Positions 18,211-25,676 of a stretch of 64,000 nt of DNA are shown piece after piece (the first letter of the stretch is position 1; the number at the start of each line of letters is the position of its first letter). Source of the stretch: Paenibacillus sp. (GTDB lineage Bacteria; Bacillota; Bacilli; Paenibacillales; Paenibacillaceae); the NCBI GenBank assembly GCA_023512345.1, contig JAILZT010000024.1:1-64000 (forward strand). The letters run 5' to 3'. The notes beneath the pieces were generated by a model. It did no database searches and was not told the DNA's origin. It saw nothing but the letters and a program-made list of their open reading frames with translations. The position numbers and the translations under genes are program-made.

Positions 18211-19106
18211 GATTCTACCATCTCTCCGCCGCCAACATGTAGAATTTGCCCCGATACGTACGCAGAATCATCCGAAGCCAGATATACATAAGCTGGTGCT
18301 AATTCAAATGGCTGACCCGCCCGTTTCATCGGAACTTCTATTCCAAAGGTTGAAACTCTGTCTGCGGTGAAGGTTGCAGGGATTAGCGGCGTCCAAATAG
18401 GACCAGGGGCTACCCCATTTACTCTAATTTTCTGATCTACTAATGAAAGGGATAGTGCTCTTGTAAAGGAGACGATAGCCCCTTTTGTGGTAGAGTAATC
18501 AATTAATGTCTTCTCTCCACGATAAGCGGTAACAGAAGCGGTGTTGATGATGGAGCCTCCTGCCTTCATATGGGGTAAAGCTGCCTTAGTTATATAAAAA
18601 TAGGAATATACATTTGTCCGAAACGTTGTCTCCAACTGAGCACTGGTAATATCAAGTATACTTTGCTGAGGAAATTGAACAGCATGATTGTTAACAAGAA
18701 CATCAATACATCCAAAAGTCTCAACAGCTTTAGCCACGACAAACTTGCAATTCTCCTCTTCCTTCAGATCCGTAGCGATCGTCAGGCATTTTCTTCCGAG
18801 CTGTTCTATTCGCTGTTTTGTTTCAGCAGCATCCTGATGCTCATCATAATAGACGATCACCACATTCGCACCTTCTTTAGCGAAGGCAATCGCAGCAGCA
18901 CGACCTATCCCACTGTCCCCACCTGTAATGAGGGCTGTTCTATTGTGAAGCTTACCGCTTCCTATATAACTTGGATTCTCAGCAATTGGACGAGGAACCA
19001 TCAAATACTCAAATCCAGGCTGTCTCTTCTGCTCCTGCGGGGGAAACGTAAGTGGAACATTCTTGCATTGGACCTCCGAGCTATAATAGGGATAAGATGG
19101 ATACAC
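18207..19106 (-). CDS. SDR family oxidoreductase (general stress protein 39-like)
   Basis: 299 residues. NAD(P) motif TGGDSGIGR near residue 61-69, NNHAV near 139, catalytic Ser in INTASV and YSTTK (Tyr-x-x-x-Lys) near 207, and a PGP motif. The ~50-residue N-terminal extension rich in Pro and Tyr is typical of the Gsp39/YdaD/YhdF group, usually stress-induced. Substrate unknown. GTG start with GGAGGGAAA upstream. Confidence 0.88.
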   Translation of the reverse strand: MYPSYPYYSSEVQCKNVPLTFPPQEQKRQPGFEYLMVPRPIAENPSYIGSGKLHNRTALITGGDSGIGRAAAIAFAKEGANVVIVYYDEHQDAAETKQRIEQLGRKCLTIATDLKEEENCKFVVAKAVETFGCIDVLVNNHAVQFPQQSILDITSAQLETTFRTNVYSYFYITKAALPHMKAGGSIINTASVTAYRGEKTLIDYSTTKGAIVSFTRALSLSLVDQKIRVNGVAPGPIWTPLIPATFTADRVSTFGIEVPMKRAGQPFELAPAYVYLASDDSAYVSGQILHVGGGEMVES

Positions 19107-19295
19107 AGCCGCTTTCCCTCCTCTACGTTAAGTTTGGGTGTTCACCTGCAACGTTATTAGACAGATAGAGAAAACATATGCTGCCAGGCTAGGCCATTAT
19201 GTACCTTAATGAAGGGAATGAAATTCGGAGACTGACTAAAAACTAAAAAACAATTGCATTCAACATTATTCCTATGGTATTATAAATTTCGTTGC

Positions 19296-19367
19296 AGGAC
19301 GGTAGCTCAGCGGGAGAGCACTATCTTGACAGGGTAGGGGTCATGGGTTCGAACCCCATCCGTCCTA
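19296..19367 (+). tRNA. tRNA-Val (GAC)
   Basis: 72 nt, full cloverleaf: acceptor AGGACGG/CCGTCCT with A discriminator, D stem GCTC/GAGC, anticodon stem CTATC/GGTAG with loop TTGACAG (anticodon GAC, reading GUC/GUU), T stem ATGGG/CCCAT with TTCGAAC. CCA is not encoded. It lies exactly where chromosomal genes give way to prophage genes, so its 3' end is the likely attachment site. Confidence 0.93.
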
Positions 19368-19382
19368 TAAGTTCCACCTCGA

Positions 19383-19418
19383 AAAACTCCTTATTCTATA
19401 AGGGGTTTTTTCTTTTTT
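19383..19418 (+). terminator. tRNA terminator
   Basis: AACTCCTTAT/ATAAGGGGTT hairpin followed by TTTTTTCTTTTTTT. Ends the tRNA transcript. Confidence 0.85.
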
Positions 19419-19458
19419 TACATTTTGGGAATACGATGTGTTTTTAATCCTTTTTCCG

Positions 19459-19480
19459 AATTGGGGACGAATTGGGGACG
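19459..19480. repeat. Tandem AATTGGGGACG direct repeat next to tRNA
   Basis: Two head-to-tail 11 bp copies of AATTGGGGACG, 92 bp past the tRNA end. Repeats coding for Gly-Thr-Lys/Arg close to attachment sites are familiar from the 3' ends of Firmicute phage integrase genes; here no integrase frame is present. It could be an arm-type binding site or a leftover of the att region. Confidence 0.4.
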
Positions 19481-19600
19481 AGATTTTCAATCAGCCTAAA
19501 GGAAAGTTCTATAATTACCCCAGGCTATTACTCTGAAGTGATTGTCTTTATTTACTTTCGGCCCTTAAAGGGGCTGTCTTAAATTATTTAGTAAAGATGA

Positions 19601-19637
19601 AAACCCGTCAGTATAATCATTGACGGGTTAATTTTTT
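19601..19637. terminator. Terminator
   Basis: AACCCGTCA/TGACGGGTT hairpin with T-rich flanks on both sides. Ends the YolD-like operon. Confidence 0.8.
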
Positions 19638-19959
19638 ATGTAACACTTATAACATCATTCATTTTAATCCAATCCCAATCATCCTCTGACCAACGAATCT
19701 TTATTCCCATCTGTCTGTCTATCTTCATGACAATACCCTTATATTGACTATCTCCGAATGGTGCAAACAACGTAAGCGTGACTGGGCTATGTTCCTCCAT
19801 AGATTTATACAGAGCCCTATCAATTAACTCAATCTCCTGAGGGTCCAGTGTGGGCTTCACACGCCGTTCCTGCTCCCTCTCTTCCCTTATTATCCGTTGT
19901 TTATGTTCGGGCATCACCATCCTGCTGCAATCCCAAATGCTTTCTAACTTTCTTGACAT
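19636..19959 (-). CDS. YolD-like protein
   Basis: 107 residues, matching the YolD-like family: KRIIREEREQERRVKPTLDPQEIELIDRALYKSMEE, then a beta-rich half with GIVMKIDRQMGIKIRW. YolD proteins usually accompany a Y-family polymerase (UvrX) and are SOS-induced; none is next to it here. ATG 19959 is preferred, with GGAGGGTAAC upstream inside the end of the previous gene. Second gene of a two-gene operon with a LexA-like box at its promoter. Confidence 0.75.
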   Translation of the reverse strand: MSRKLESIWDCSRMVMPEHKQRIIREEREQERRVKPTLDPQEIELIDRALYKSMEEHSPVTLTLFAPFGDSQYKGIVMKIDRQMGIKIRWSEDDWDWIKMNDVISVT

Positions 19960-19970
19960 CGTTACCCTCC

Positions 19971-20267
19971 TCAATAATACTGCCAGTAAACTAAGTTGCC
20001 TGTTTGGAACGATCTCTGGGGTTCCTGCGGGCGCCCTGAGTTTAAGTCTTCACGCTCCCATCCCTCAATGATTACAGCTGTCTCAACCGTCGCGTGAGGA
20101 TTCCATGATATATAGTTTTGATCAGCCAACTCAAGCATTCCTTTTCTAATCGCTACCGGCATACGTCCACTTAATCGTTCCATTTCTGGCATTGTAGGCA
20201 TCCTCTTGAAGTGGCCTGAGAAATGATACATAATCCTCAGCAGCTTGCGCGGTGTGTCGTCTAACAT
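19971..20267 (-). CDS. Small winged-helix-like protein upstream of YolD
   Basis: 98 residues. The N-terminal ~60 residues look like a wHTH (PRKLLRIMYHF, PTMPEMERLSGRM, GMLELADQNYISWN). Family not named with confidence. GGGGGAG precedes two adjacent ATGs (20270, 20267); the second has the better spacing. First gene of the YolD operon; the stop is 11 bp from the next start. Confidence 0.65.
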   Translation of the reverse strand: MLDDTPRKLLRIMYHFSGHFKRMPTMPEMERLSGRMPVAIRKGMLELADQNYISWNPHATVETAVIIEGWEREDLNSGRPQEPQRSFQTGNLVYWQYY

Positions 20268-20286
20268 CATTTACTCCCCCAAAATA

Positions 20287-20300
20287 AGAACATTTGTTTG
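20287..20300. promoter_or_regulatory. LexA (DinR)-like SOS box
   Basis: AGAACATTTGTTTG matches the Firmicute consensus CGAACRNRYGTTYG at 12 of 14 positions. It sits just downstream of the -10 TATAAT (minus strand, 20302-20307), where LexA binding would block transcription of the YolD operon. Confidence 0.6.
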
Positions 20301-20301
20301 T

Positions 20302-20331
20302 ATTATAACCGCGTTACGGAAATTTAATCAA
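20302..20331 (-). promoter_or_regulatory. Putative promoter of the YolD operon
   Basis: On the minus strand, TTGATT at 20331-20326 and a perfect TATAAT at 20307-20302 with an 18 bp spacer, 35-60 bp before the first start codon. Confidence 0.6.
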
Positions 20332-20402
20332 TGTAAAAAATGAACAGCAAGTCCTATAATCCAAGTTTTATGGGTCGTTAGTTTGTAACATATTGGAGGA
20401 TT

Positions 20403-20633
20403 ATGGATAGTAATATCGAATTATATAAAAGCAAATTTGCAATCACCTTAGAGACCCGATTCGGATCAGGTCAACCCTTCATACCGAATGGTATTGGATA
20501 TCCGCAAGACGGTCGCAGTGCACGGCGGGCGTATTACATAGATATACGGATTATAGGGGCTGTTCCTCTTGGAAAGTATTATTCTAAGAATCGAAGAACT
20601 CCGGTTGGAATTGAACAAACTATCCGCATATAA
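20403..20633 (+). CDS. Small doubtful ORF, 76 aa
   Basis: ATG preceded by TTGGAGGA and by a TATAAT at 20355-20360. The product (QPFIPNGIGYPQDGRSARRAYY in part) has no recognised family. Its last 20 codons overlap the Spo0E-like gene in another frame, so the end is probably not functional. It could be a leader peptide or the decayed 5' part of a gene. Confidence 0.35.
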   Translation: MDSNIELYKSKFAITLETRFGSGQPFIPNGIGYPQDGRSARRAYYIDIRIIGAVPLGKYYSKNRRTPVGIEQTIRI

Positions 20634-20730
20634 ACGCCTAGCCGACCCGGAGGTAATAAAAGCAAGCCAACTTCTAGATGATGCATTAAATCAGTATCAC
20701 ATCTTACTAGAACGAAAAATTACGAGATAA
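20569..20730 (+). CDS. Spo0E-like aspartyl-phosphate phosphatase
   Basis: 53 residues, too short for a routine ORF filter. It shows the Spo0E pattern: IEELRLELNKL, then LADPEVIKASQLLDDALNQY with the signature S33-x-x-x-D37-x-x-x-x-x-Y43. Members dephosphorylate Spo0A~P and hold back sporulation. The start is TTG at 20569 with AGGGG 10 bp upstream. A terminator follows directly. Its position inside the element suggests that the prophage uses it to delay host sporulation (inference). Confidence 0.75.
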   Translation: MESIILRIEELRLELNKLSAYKRLADPEVIKASQLLDDALNQYHILLERKITR

Positions 20731-20736
20731 CAAAAA

Positions 20737-20769
20737 AAGGACCTGTTGGTGAACTGCCACAGGTCCTTC
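20737..20769. terminator. Terminator
   Basis: AAGGACCTGT pairs with ACAGGTCCTT. Shared by the Spo0E-like gene and the convergent small gene. Confidence 0.85.
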
Positions 20770-20771
20770 AC

Positions 20772-20990
20772 TTACAATATATATAAACGAAATTCGAATT
20801 TCTTCCGAAAGAACCAACTATCAGATATCTTAATAGTCTCTGGTGAATATCCTTCAACAATGCCACCATAATCCATAATTTGACCTACTGGATCGGGTTC
20901 CTCGCGATACCATACAGATACCTTGGATTGCGATAAAGCAGCTGCCAGAAAGTCACTGTCGGTCTCCAGGACTTTATATGTAGTGCTCAA
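20772..20990 (-). CDS. Small duplicated protein, copy A (72 aa)
   Basis: Starts at TTG 20990 with GGAGTGA upstream, 4 bp after the preceding membrane protein gene. Clearly paralogous to the 21593-21820 product: both open STTYKVLE, contain IMDYGG or IIDYGG, then a VKIAD/IKISD segment and end K(E/K)FEFR. Soluble; family unknown. Confidence 0.65.
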   Translation of the reverse strand: MSTTYKVLETDSDFLAAALSQSKVSVWYREEPDPVGQIMDYGGIVEGYSPETIKISDSWFFRKKFEFRLYIL

Positions 20991-20994
20991 AAAA

Positions 20995-21474
20995 TCACTC
21001 CCTATGCAGTCTTCGGTTAGCCTTATTAATTTTTTTCTTTTTTGCCTTAAAATATAACCTCGTTCTATGTATCTCTCTAAAAAAATCGAAAACAATATAA
21101 GGAAAACAAAAAGCCCCGATAGTTAATGATATCAGGAATCTTATAATCCCCTTAATCGGAGAAAACAGGCTTCTTCTATTTCTTCTTTTGGAGTCATAAA
21201 TGGCGTCAATAATTCGATCTGTTGCTGTCCTCTTTTGATGTGTCCATTTGCGCATATAGGATCCAAATCGATCCAATACATGATAACCAGATGGGATAGA
21301 GCCAAATACATAACCATACAAAGCTGATCCAAGATATAATTCAATTTTGTTGGCTGCAATTCCTTCAATATGAATCATTCCTAAAAACACTCCTGTAAAG
21401 ATAATAAGGCCAAGAAATATTGGTTTTAGTACATATCTACCATAAGCGTTAGGACCAAAAAGCTTAAAAAGCAT
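20995..21474 (-). CDS. Hypothetical membrane protein, 159 aa
   Basis: ATG at 21474 with GGAGAA upstream; the longer frame to 21630 runs across a terminator and is rejected. Helices at about 15-35 and 40-65, another at ~115-135, and a very basic C-terminus (KAKKKKINKANRRL). Probably one operon with copy A. Function unknown. Confidence 0.6.
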   Translation of the reverse strand: MLFKLFGPNAYGRYVLKPIFLGLIIFTGVFLGMIHIEGIAANKIELYLGSALYGYVFGSIPSGYHVLDRFGSYMRKWTHQKRTATDRIIDAIYDSKRRNRRSLFSPIKGIIRFLISLTIGAFCFPYIVFDFFREIHRTRLYFKAKKKKINKANRRLHRE

Positions 21475-21548
21475 TACAAATTCTCCTTTGGAAAAAATTT
21501 TCTCACAAAGTTTATATCGACAAAATAAATCAAATCCCTTTTGAAAAT

Positions 21549-21589
21549 AAAAAATACCCCTCCGACCAATTAAGGTTGACGGGGTATTA
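21549..21589 (-). terminator. Terminator
   Basis: ATACCCC/GGGGTAT stem followed by TTTTTTATTTTC on the minus strand, after copy B. Confidence 0.75.
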
Positions 21590-21592
21590 TCA

Positions 21593-21820
21593 TTATCTTG
21601 TCTTTGAGATGCGAACAGCTCTAAATTCAAATTCTTTACGCATGTAGTATGTATCTGCTATCTTAACGGTATCTGGTGTATACTTCTGGATCGGTCCACC
21701 ATAATCAATGATGCTATCAAGACCATCCTCTGTAATCTGGACAACATGTACTCTCTTTTGGGCGATGGATGCTGTAAAGAAATCTTTGTCACTTTCCAGG
21801 ACTTTGTATGTTGTGCTCAT
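21593..21820 (-). CDS. Small duplicated protein, copy B (75 aa)
   Basis: ATG with GGGAGATTAC directly upstream. Paralogue of copy A. The preserved spacing of STTYKVLE, DYGG and EFEFRA argues for a folded small domain of unknown function. Follows a membrane protein gene, as copy A does. Confidence 0.68.
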   Translation of the reverse strand: MSTTYKVLESDKDFFTASIAQKRVHVVQITEDGLDSIIDYGGPIQKYTPDTVKIADTYYMRKEFEFRAVRISKTR

Positions 21821-21835
21821 GTAATCTCCCTCAAA

Positions 21836-22657
21836 TTATATGTTAAATTCTATTGTACTTTCTGGCTTCTTAGGTACTTTTAACATATATATTTTCTCTT
21901 CTAAGATTTTTTTGCGCTCTACTGTTCTATATATTATTGCATTATCAGGTACTTCTTTATTTCCTAAGAGAATATAATCGTTATCTATCGGATGATATAT
22001 GAACCACTTAGTAGAAGTATCTTTTTCTGTAATATAAAAATACTCATCCAAGAAGCGATTGAATTTATCAAATAAAAGTTTCGAGGTGTGTCTAGTGAAT
22101 AATACCAGAACACCACTAATAAACATCAAAAACAATACTATTCCGAGAAACAACATCCATAAGTCTTCAATTAAATTTATATTGGTTGTGTCCGATTCGT
22201 TCAACAAAACAACTGCAAAATATCCGGGTATTATCATAAACAAACACAATATATGTACGAACAGAATAATAACGGAAATCAAAGCAGTAGTTCCTCTTTT
22301 CAACTTCCTATCCAAAAAATTCTCATCAGTTAATGATATGTATATCAACATGAGATAACTTATAACAGCTACAGATATGAACATCAATACAGCTGAATTA
22401 TTAGTTCCATATTCATAAAATAAAAGTGTAAAGATACAAAATGTCATTACTGCGAACAGGGTTTGCAGTAAATATTGTATTAAATTAACAAAAAGCCTCT
22501 TTTCCTTAGTAAAGAGTAATTTCTCAACTTTTGTTGATGTTAACGAAGTTACAACCTGCATTCTCCTTAGATATGTAACTATAGAACCAAAAAATAATAC
22601 AAAACTTCCCCATCCCAGTGCCTTAGTCAAAGGGATTTCAGCTAACTGACTCCACAA
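21836..22657 (-). CDS. Hypothetical multi-pass membrane protein, 273 aa
   Basis: About five hydrophobic helices between residues 15 and 190, with a soluble C-terminal ~75 residues (FYITEKDTSTKWFIYHPIDN). TTG start with a weak ribosome site. It lies 15 bp upstream of copy B, repeating the membrane-protein plus small-protein arrangement at 20.8-21.5 kb. Unknown family. Confidence 0.6.
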   Translation of the reverse strand: MWSQLAEIPLTKALGWGSFVLFFGSIVTYLRRMQVVTSLTSTKVEKLLFTKEKRLFVNLIQYLLQTLFAVMTFCIFTLLFYEYGTNNSAVLMFISVAVISYLMLIYISLTDENFLDRKLKRGTTALISVIILFVHILCLFMIIPGYFAVVLLNESDTTNINLIEDLWMLFLGIVLFLMFISGVLVLFTRHTSKLLFDKFNRFLDEYFYITEKDTSTKWFIYHPIDNDYILLGNKEVPDNAIIYRTVERKKILEEKIYMLKVPKKPESTIEFNI

Positions 22658-22826
22658 CTACAATCCACTCCATTCATAAACTTTGGAGTTATTATAATTT
22701 ATTTGGAACATTATGTATATGAACTCTATATCATCGGCAATAAAGTTATCCCTAAATTATTCTATCCAACACTTACCTGTCCTTACTACCCTCTCAAGGT
22801 TCTATAATTATTAAGAGGTGATCTAT

Positions 22827-23689
22827 TTGTTTATTGCTCCTATGCTGCTGAAGACGGCTCCAAGGCCGTTTTCGCACAGCGATTATATATTTGAACCAAA
22901 GATTGATGGCATCGCCTTATTTACTCCCAGCAGTCCGGTTCGGTCCGACTGTTTACTCGCCACAATAACGAATGTACCCGGCAATACCCAGAGCTTCAAC
23001 TGCCATTCTCAGATGACATCATCCTGGATGGAGAAGTAGCCTGCGTTGACCAAGAGACAGGAGTATCAGACTTTGAGTCTGTGATGAGTCGGTTTCAGGC
23101 ACGAAAGGCAGACAAAATACAACGACTTACTGCCACCCTTCCGGCTTATTTCGCTATCTTTGATATCTTGCAATACAAAGGTCAGGATCTACGTGGACTG
23201 TCGCTAATGAGGCGTAGGGAGATTCTGATGAGCATCAAGATGTCATCAGGTAGTTTCAGAGTGGTATCACATATTGAGGGTGCCGGCGAAGCATTATTTG
23301 AACAGATAGAATCCCGAGGTATGGAGGGTGTAGTAGGCAAGAGGAAGAACAGTCTTTATGAAACTGGTCGCCGATCACCAGCATGGCAGAAGGTCATAAA
23401 CTGGACTTATGCTGATGTATTTATAACGGGATATCGAAAAGAGGAATTCGGATGGTTAACAGCAATTCCTTCTGGAACGTCCGGCAGGCTGCGTCCATCT
23501 GGAATTATAGAACTTGGAGCAAGCTCGATGCATAAGAAGGCATTTTACGGAGTAGCTAAGCAATTGGTTAAAGGTGAGGATAAAGAGTTTGTACATCTTG
23601 AGCCGAGGTTACGAGCTAAGGTACGAACGAGGAAATGGACAAAATCGGGGTTGCTACGTAGCCCAGTATTTACGGAGTTTATCGTTTAA
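22827..23689 (+). pseudogene. ATP-dependent DNA ligase, frameshifted
   Basis: A single-gene ATP-dependent ligase broken by one missing base. Part one starts at TTG 22827 (AGAGGTGA upstream) and runs through FIAPMLL and the nucleotidyl-lysine motif EPKIDGI. At about 22911-22914 the frame shifts by -1; restoring one C gives IDGIRLIYSQQSG and then LFTRHNNE, DGEVACVD, FDIL, MEGVVGKR (motif IV) and WQKVINW (motif V) to 23689. Intact length would be about 288 residues. Phage-type repair/replication function. Either a real inactivation or a one-base sequence error. Confidence 0.82.
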
Positions 23690-23755
23690 ATATTCATCTT
23701 CTTTGCAGGTAATTCTATCTGAAAATGGAATTATTTATGTGGGGAGGTGTTGTAT

Positions 23756-23857
23756 TTGGAGAAAAAAGAATTTCAATGCGGTTCCTGTGGTAAGCGAGTA
23801 GAATATCTCGTTGACTCTGGAATTTGTCAAGAATGCTTTGACGAAAAAGAAGAATAG
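23756..23857 (+). CDS. Tiny zinc-ribbon protein, 33 aa
   Basis: TTG start with GGGGAGGTG upstream and a terminator right after the stop. The product has CGSCG and CQEC, a CxxC...CxxC pair 17 residues apart, so it should bind zinc. Too short for standard gene finders. Function unknown. Confidence 0.65.
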   Translation: MEKKEFQCGSCGKRVEYLVDSGICQECFDEKEE

Positions 23858-23861
23858 AATA

Positions 23862-23891
23862 TAGCCCGTCAGGTAAAAGCCTGGCGGGTTA
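23862..23891. terminator. Terminator
   Basis: AGCCCGTCAGG pairs with CCTGGCGGGTT. Confidence 0.75.
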
Positions 23892-23963
23892 TATTATGTA
23901 TGCTCTAAATTCAAAACGATTTCGGAGGAACTGTTCAAAGGTTTCATCTCCTATAAAAAATAT
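23889..23963 (-). pseudogene. Remnant of a third copy of the small duplicated protein
   Basis: The minus-strand frame ends NRFEFRAYII before a stop at 23889, matching the K-FEFR ends of copies A and B. No start, no DYGG core. A decayed C-terminal fragment. Confidence 0.4.
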
Positions 23964-23983
23964 CCCGAAAAGATTCGGGATAA

Positions 23984-24313
23984 CTAGTCTTTGATACCTC
24001 GACCATGTAAGAAATTAATGATAATATCGGCTGTTGCATATGCAGTGACCAATACAATATTGCATATGACGACAATCCAAATAATTACTCTCACATCACT
24101 AGCTGGCATACCTAAATCTGACATACCAACTCCAGCATTTTTTAAAGCTATAATCCCGAATATACCTAAAACGTCTAGTCCAAACAATAACCACATTGCC
24201 TTTGTAAGCATAGCTTTGTTCATAAAAGCTGTAAGAAGCCCTGTTGCTGGGTTAGGATTTCCCGGAGGACCTGTCGGAGTCGGTATACTACTAACTGAAA
24301 GACTTATCATCAT
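23984..24313 (-). CDS. Small membrane protein, 109 aa
   Basis: ATG at 24313 or 24310, inside the end of the preceding gene, with only a weak ribosome site; probably coupled. Two helices (TKAMWLLFGLDVLGIFGIIAL and VIIWIVVICNIVLVTAYA) and a Pro/Gly-rich N-terminus. Lies after the lysis genes; could be a membrane-stress or superinfection gene, but nothing proves it. Confidence 0.5.
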   Translation of the reverse strand: MMISLSVSSIPTPTGPPGNPNPATGLLTAFMNKAMLTKAMWLLFGLDVLGIFGIIALKNAGVGMSDLGMPASDVRVIIWIVVICNIVLVTAYATADIIINFLHGRGIKD

Positions 24314-24803
24314 TCTTCTTAATCCAGCCTTTCCAATCAAGTATAGCCCCGATACCACCAACAACGGAGAAAGTAGCCCCTACAATCGAAGGTGCCATCC
24401 CAAGTAATCCGCTAATACCTGCTGTGATAAAGAAGCATAAAGCTACTGCACATAATGACCAGATAGAAGAATAGTATTGGTAAGCGATTCGACTCTTCTT
24501 CATAACACTTGTCACCCTTTCAATTTCTTCATCGGTACTCGTCAATGACACCTTCATCTTACCGTATGCGGAGTCAACTGTGACTGTTCCAAAAGGGAGA
24601 TCGGAGATTTTAAGATCTGAAGTATCATTAAATGATGTTCTGGTTTGAATAACCTCAGTTCTACTCTTCATATATTTAGTTATATCTACCGGCTCATCTG
24701 TATCTCTAATATGTGCTGCTCCATCAAGCATTGACTCGCTTTGACTAACGGTTCTTGTCAAATTAGGAATGTGAGGTATCACTGTTCTAGACGCAAGGCT
24801 CAT
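24291..24803 (-). CDS. Hypothetical protein with two C-terminal helices, 170 aa
   Basis: Soluble N-terminal ~105 residues (DLPFGTVTVDSAYGKMKVSL) then two membrane helices near 112-155 and a charged tail. ATG with GGGAGTG upstream; overlaps the upstream gene by 4 bp (ATGA-type coupling). Unknown family; part of a three-gene set with its neighbours. Confidence 0.6.
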   Translation of the reverse strand: MSLASRTVIPHIPNLTRTVSQSESMLDGAAHIRDTDEPVDITKYMKSRTEVIQTRTSFNDTSDLKISDLPFGTVTVDSAYGKMKVSLTSTDEEIERVTSVMKKSRIAYQYYSSIWSLCAVALCFFITAGISGLLGMAPSIVGATFSVVGGIGAILDWKGWIKKNDDKSFS

Positions 24804-25528
24804 CTAAAAACACTCCCTGTATGCATATTCCAAACTTTCTCTAGATATTTCTCAATATTTCCACATGCTCCCTTTATTACACCATTAATCTGTGTAAGTT
24901 CTTTAGAAACATCGGTGTAAACATCTAGATCAACTAACGGGTTACTATCAACAAATTCTTTTATATGAAGTTGGCCATCCGGCCCGACCTCACCCGTAAC
25001 ATTCTGAGAAGGTGCGATATTAACATTCATGGTAAAACCAGCACCTAGCATTATCGAGAACCCTACGTGAGGGTTGATACCGTCTTGAGGATTTTCATTT
25101 TTGATAAAGTCCAGAAGAGCAGGTGAGTAATACCTTCTGAGAATTTCAGCCTCTGTTTTATCTTTTGTTAGTAATAACTCTGGGATGGCATGGGCTCGAA
25201 CACCAATATATTGTGTTGTTTGGATCTCAAGCTCCTTAAGGACAAAAGGGACAATATCATTAACGGTTGTTTTAAGTGCATTTAGGTCACGAGGATCATT
25301 AATATCTACAACAATGTGGTCTGCGTGAATCATGCATTTAGTCTTCTTCTGAGGGTCAATTATTAGGATAGCCTTTATCTGTTCGTTGAAATCAACGATC
25401 GGATAAGCACCCTTGTATCTTTTCACAATATTATTTTTGGTTCTTGCATCATCAAACAGAAGTGCATTCTCGTATCTTATCACTGTAAAGGATCGGCTAA
25501 TTTTCATAGAAACCACACTTTCTACCAT
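24800..25528 (-). CDS. Hypothetical protein, 242 aa (TIGR04255-like?)
   Basis: Start ATG 25528 with AGGAT upstream; the frame extends to 25636 without a better site. Soluble, mixed alpha/beta; contains VESVVSMKISRSF and a C-terminal half with SIMLGAGFTMNVNIAP. A weak resemblance to TIGR04255-type proteins is noted but not proven. Heads the three-gene set downstream of the amidase. Confidence 0.55.
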   Translation of the reverse strand: MVESVVSMKISRSFTVIRYENALLFDDARTKNNIVKRYKGAYPIVDFNEQIKAILIIDPQKKTKCMIHADHIVVDINDPRDLNALKTTVNDIVPFVLKELEIQTTQYIGVRAHAIPELLLTKDKTEAEILRRYYSPALLDFIKNENPQDGINPHVGFSIMLGAGFTMNVNIAPSQNVTGEVGPDGQLHIKEFVDSNPLVDLDVYTDVSKELTQINGVIKGACGNIEKYLEKVWNMHTGSVFR

Positions 25529-25676
25529 ATTCGTGATCCTATTGAAACTATAAATAGCTATCAATGGATTGTAGTACAAATGTACCACTTCCAATTTTAA
25601 CCTGTCAATCAGTCTTACAAATATGATCAAGCCCACCAGCCGAAGCTAATGGGCATAATCCCAAACGTTTGGAAAT

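Noticed and set aside
19440..19520. Possible integrase 3' end
   Set aside because: The GGGGACGA repeats recall integrase C-termini, but neither strand gives an integrase-like frame of useful length.
20995..21630. Longer 211-residue version of the membrane protein
   Set aside because: The extra N-terminus crosses a terminator and lacks a ribosome site; ATG 21474 has one.
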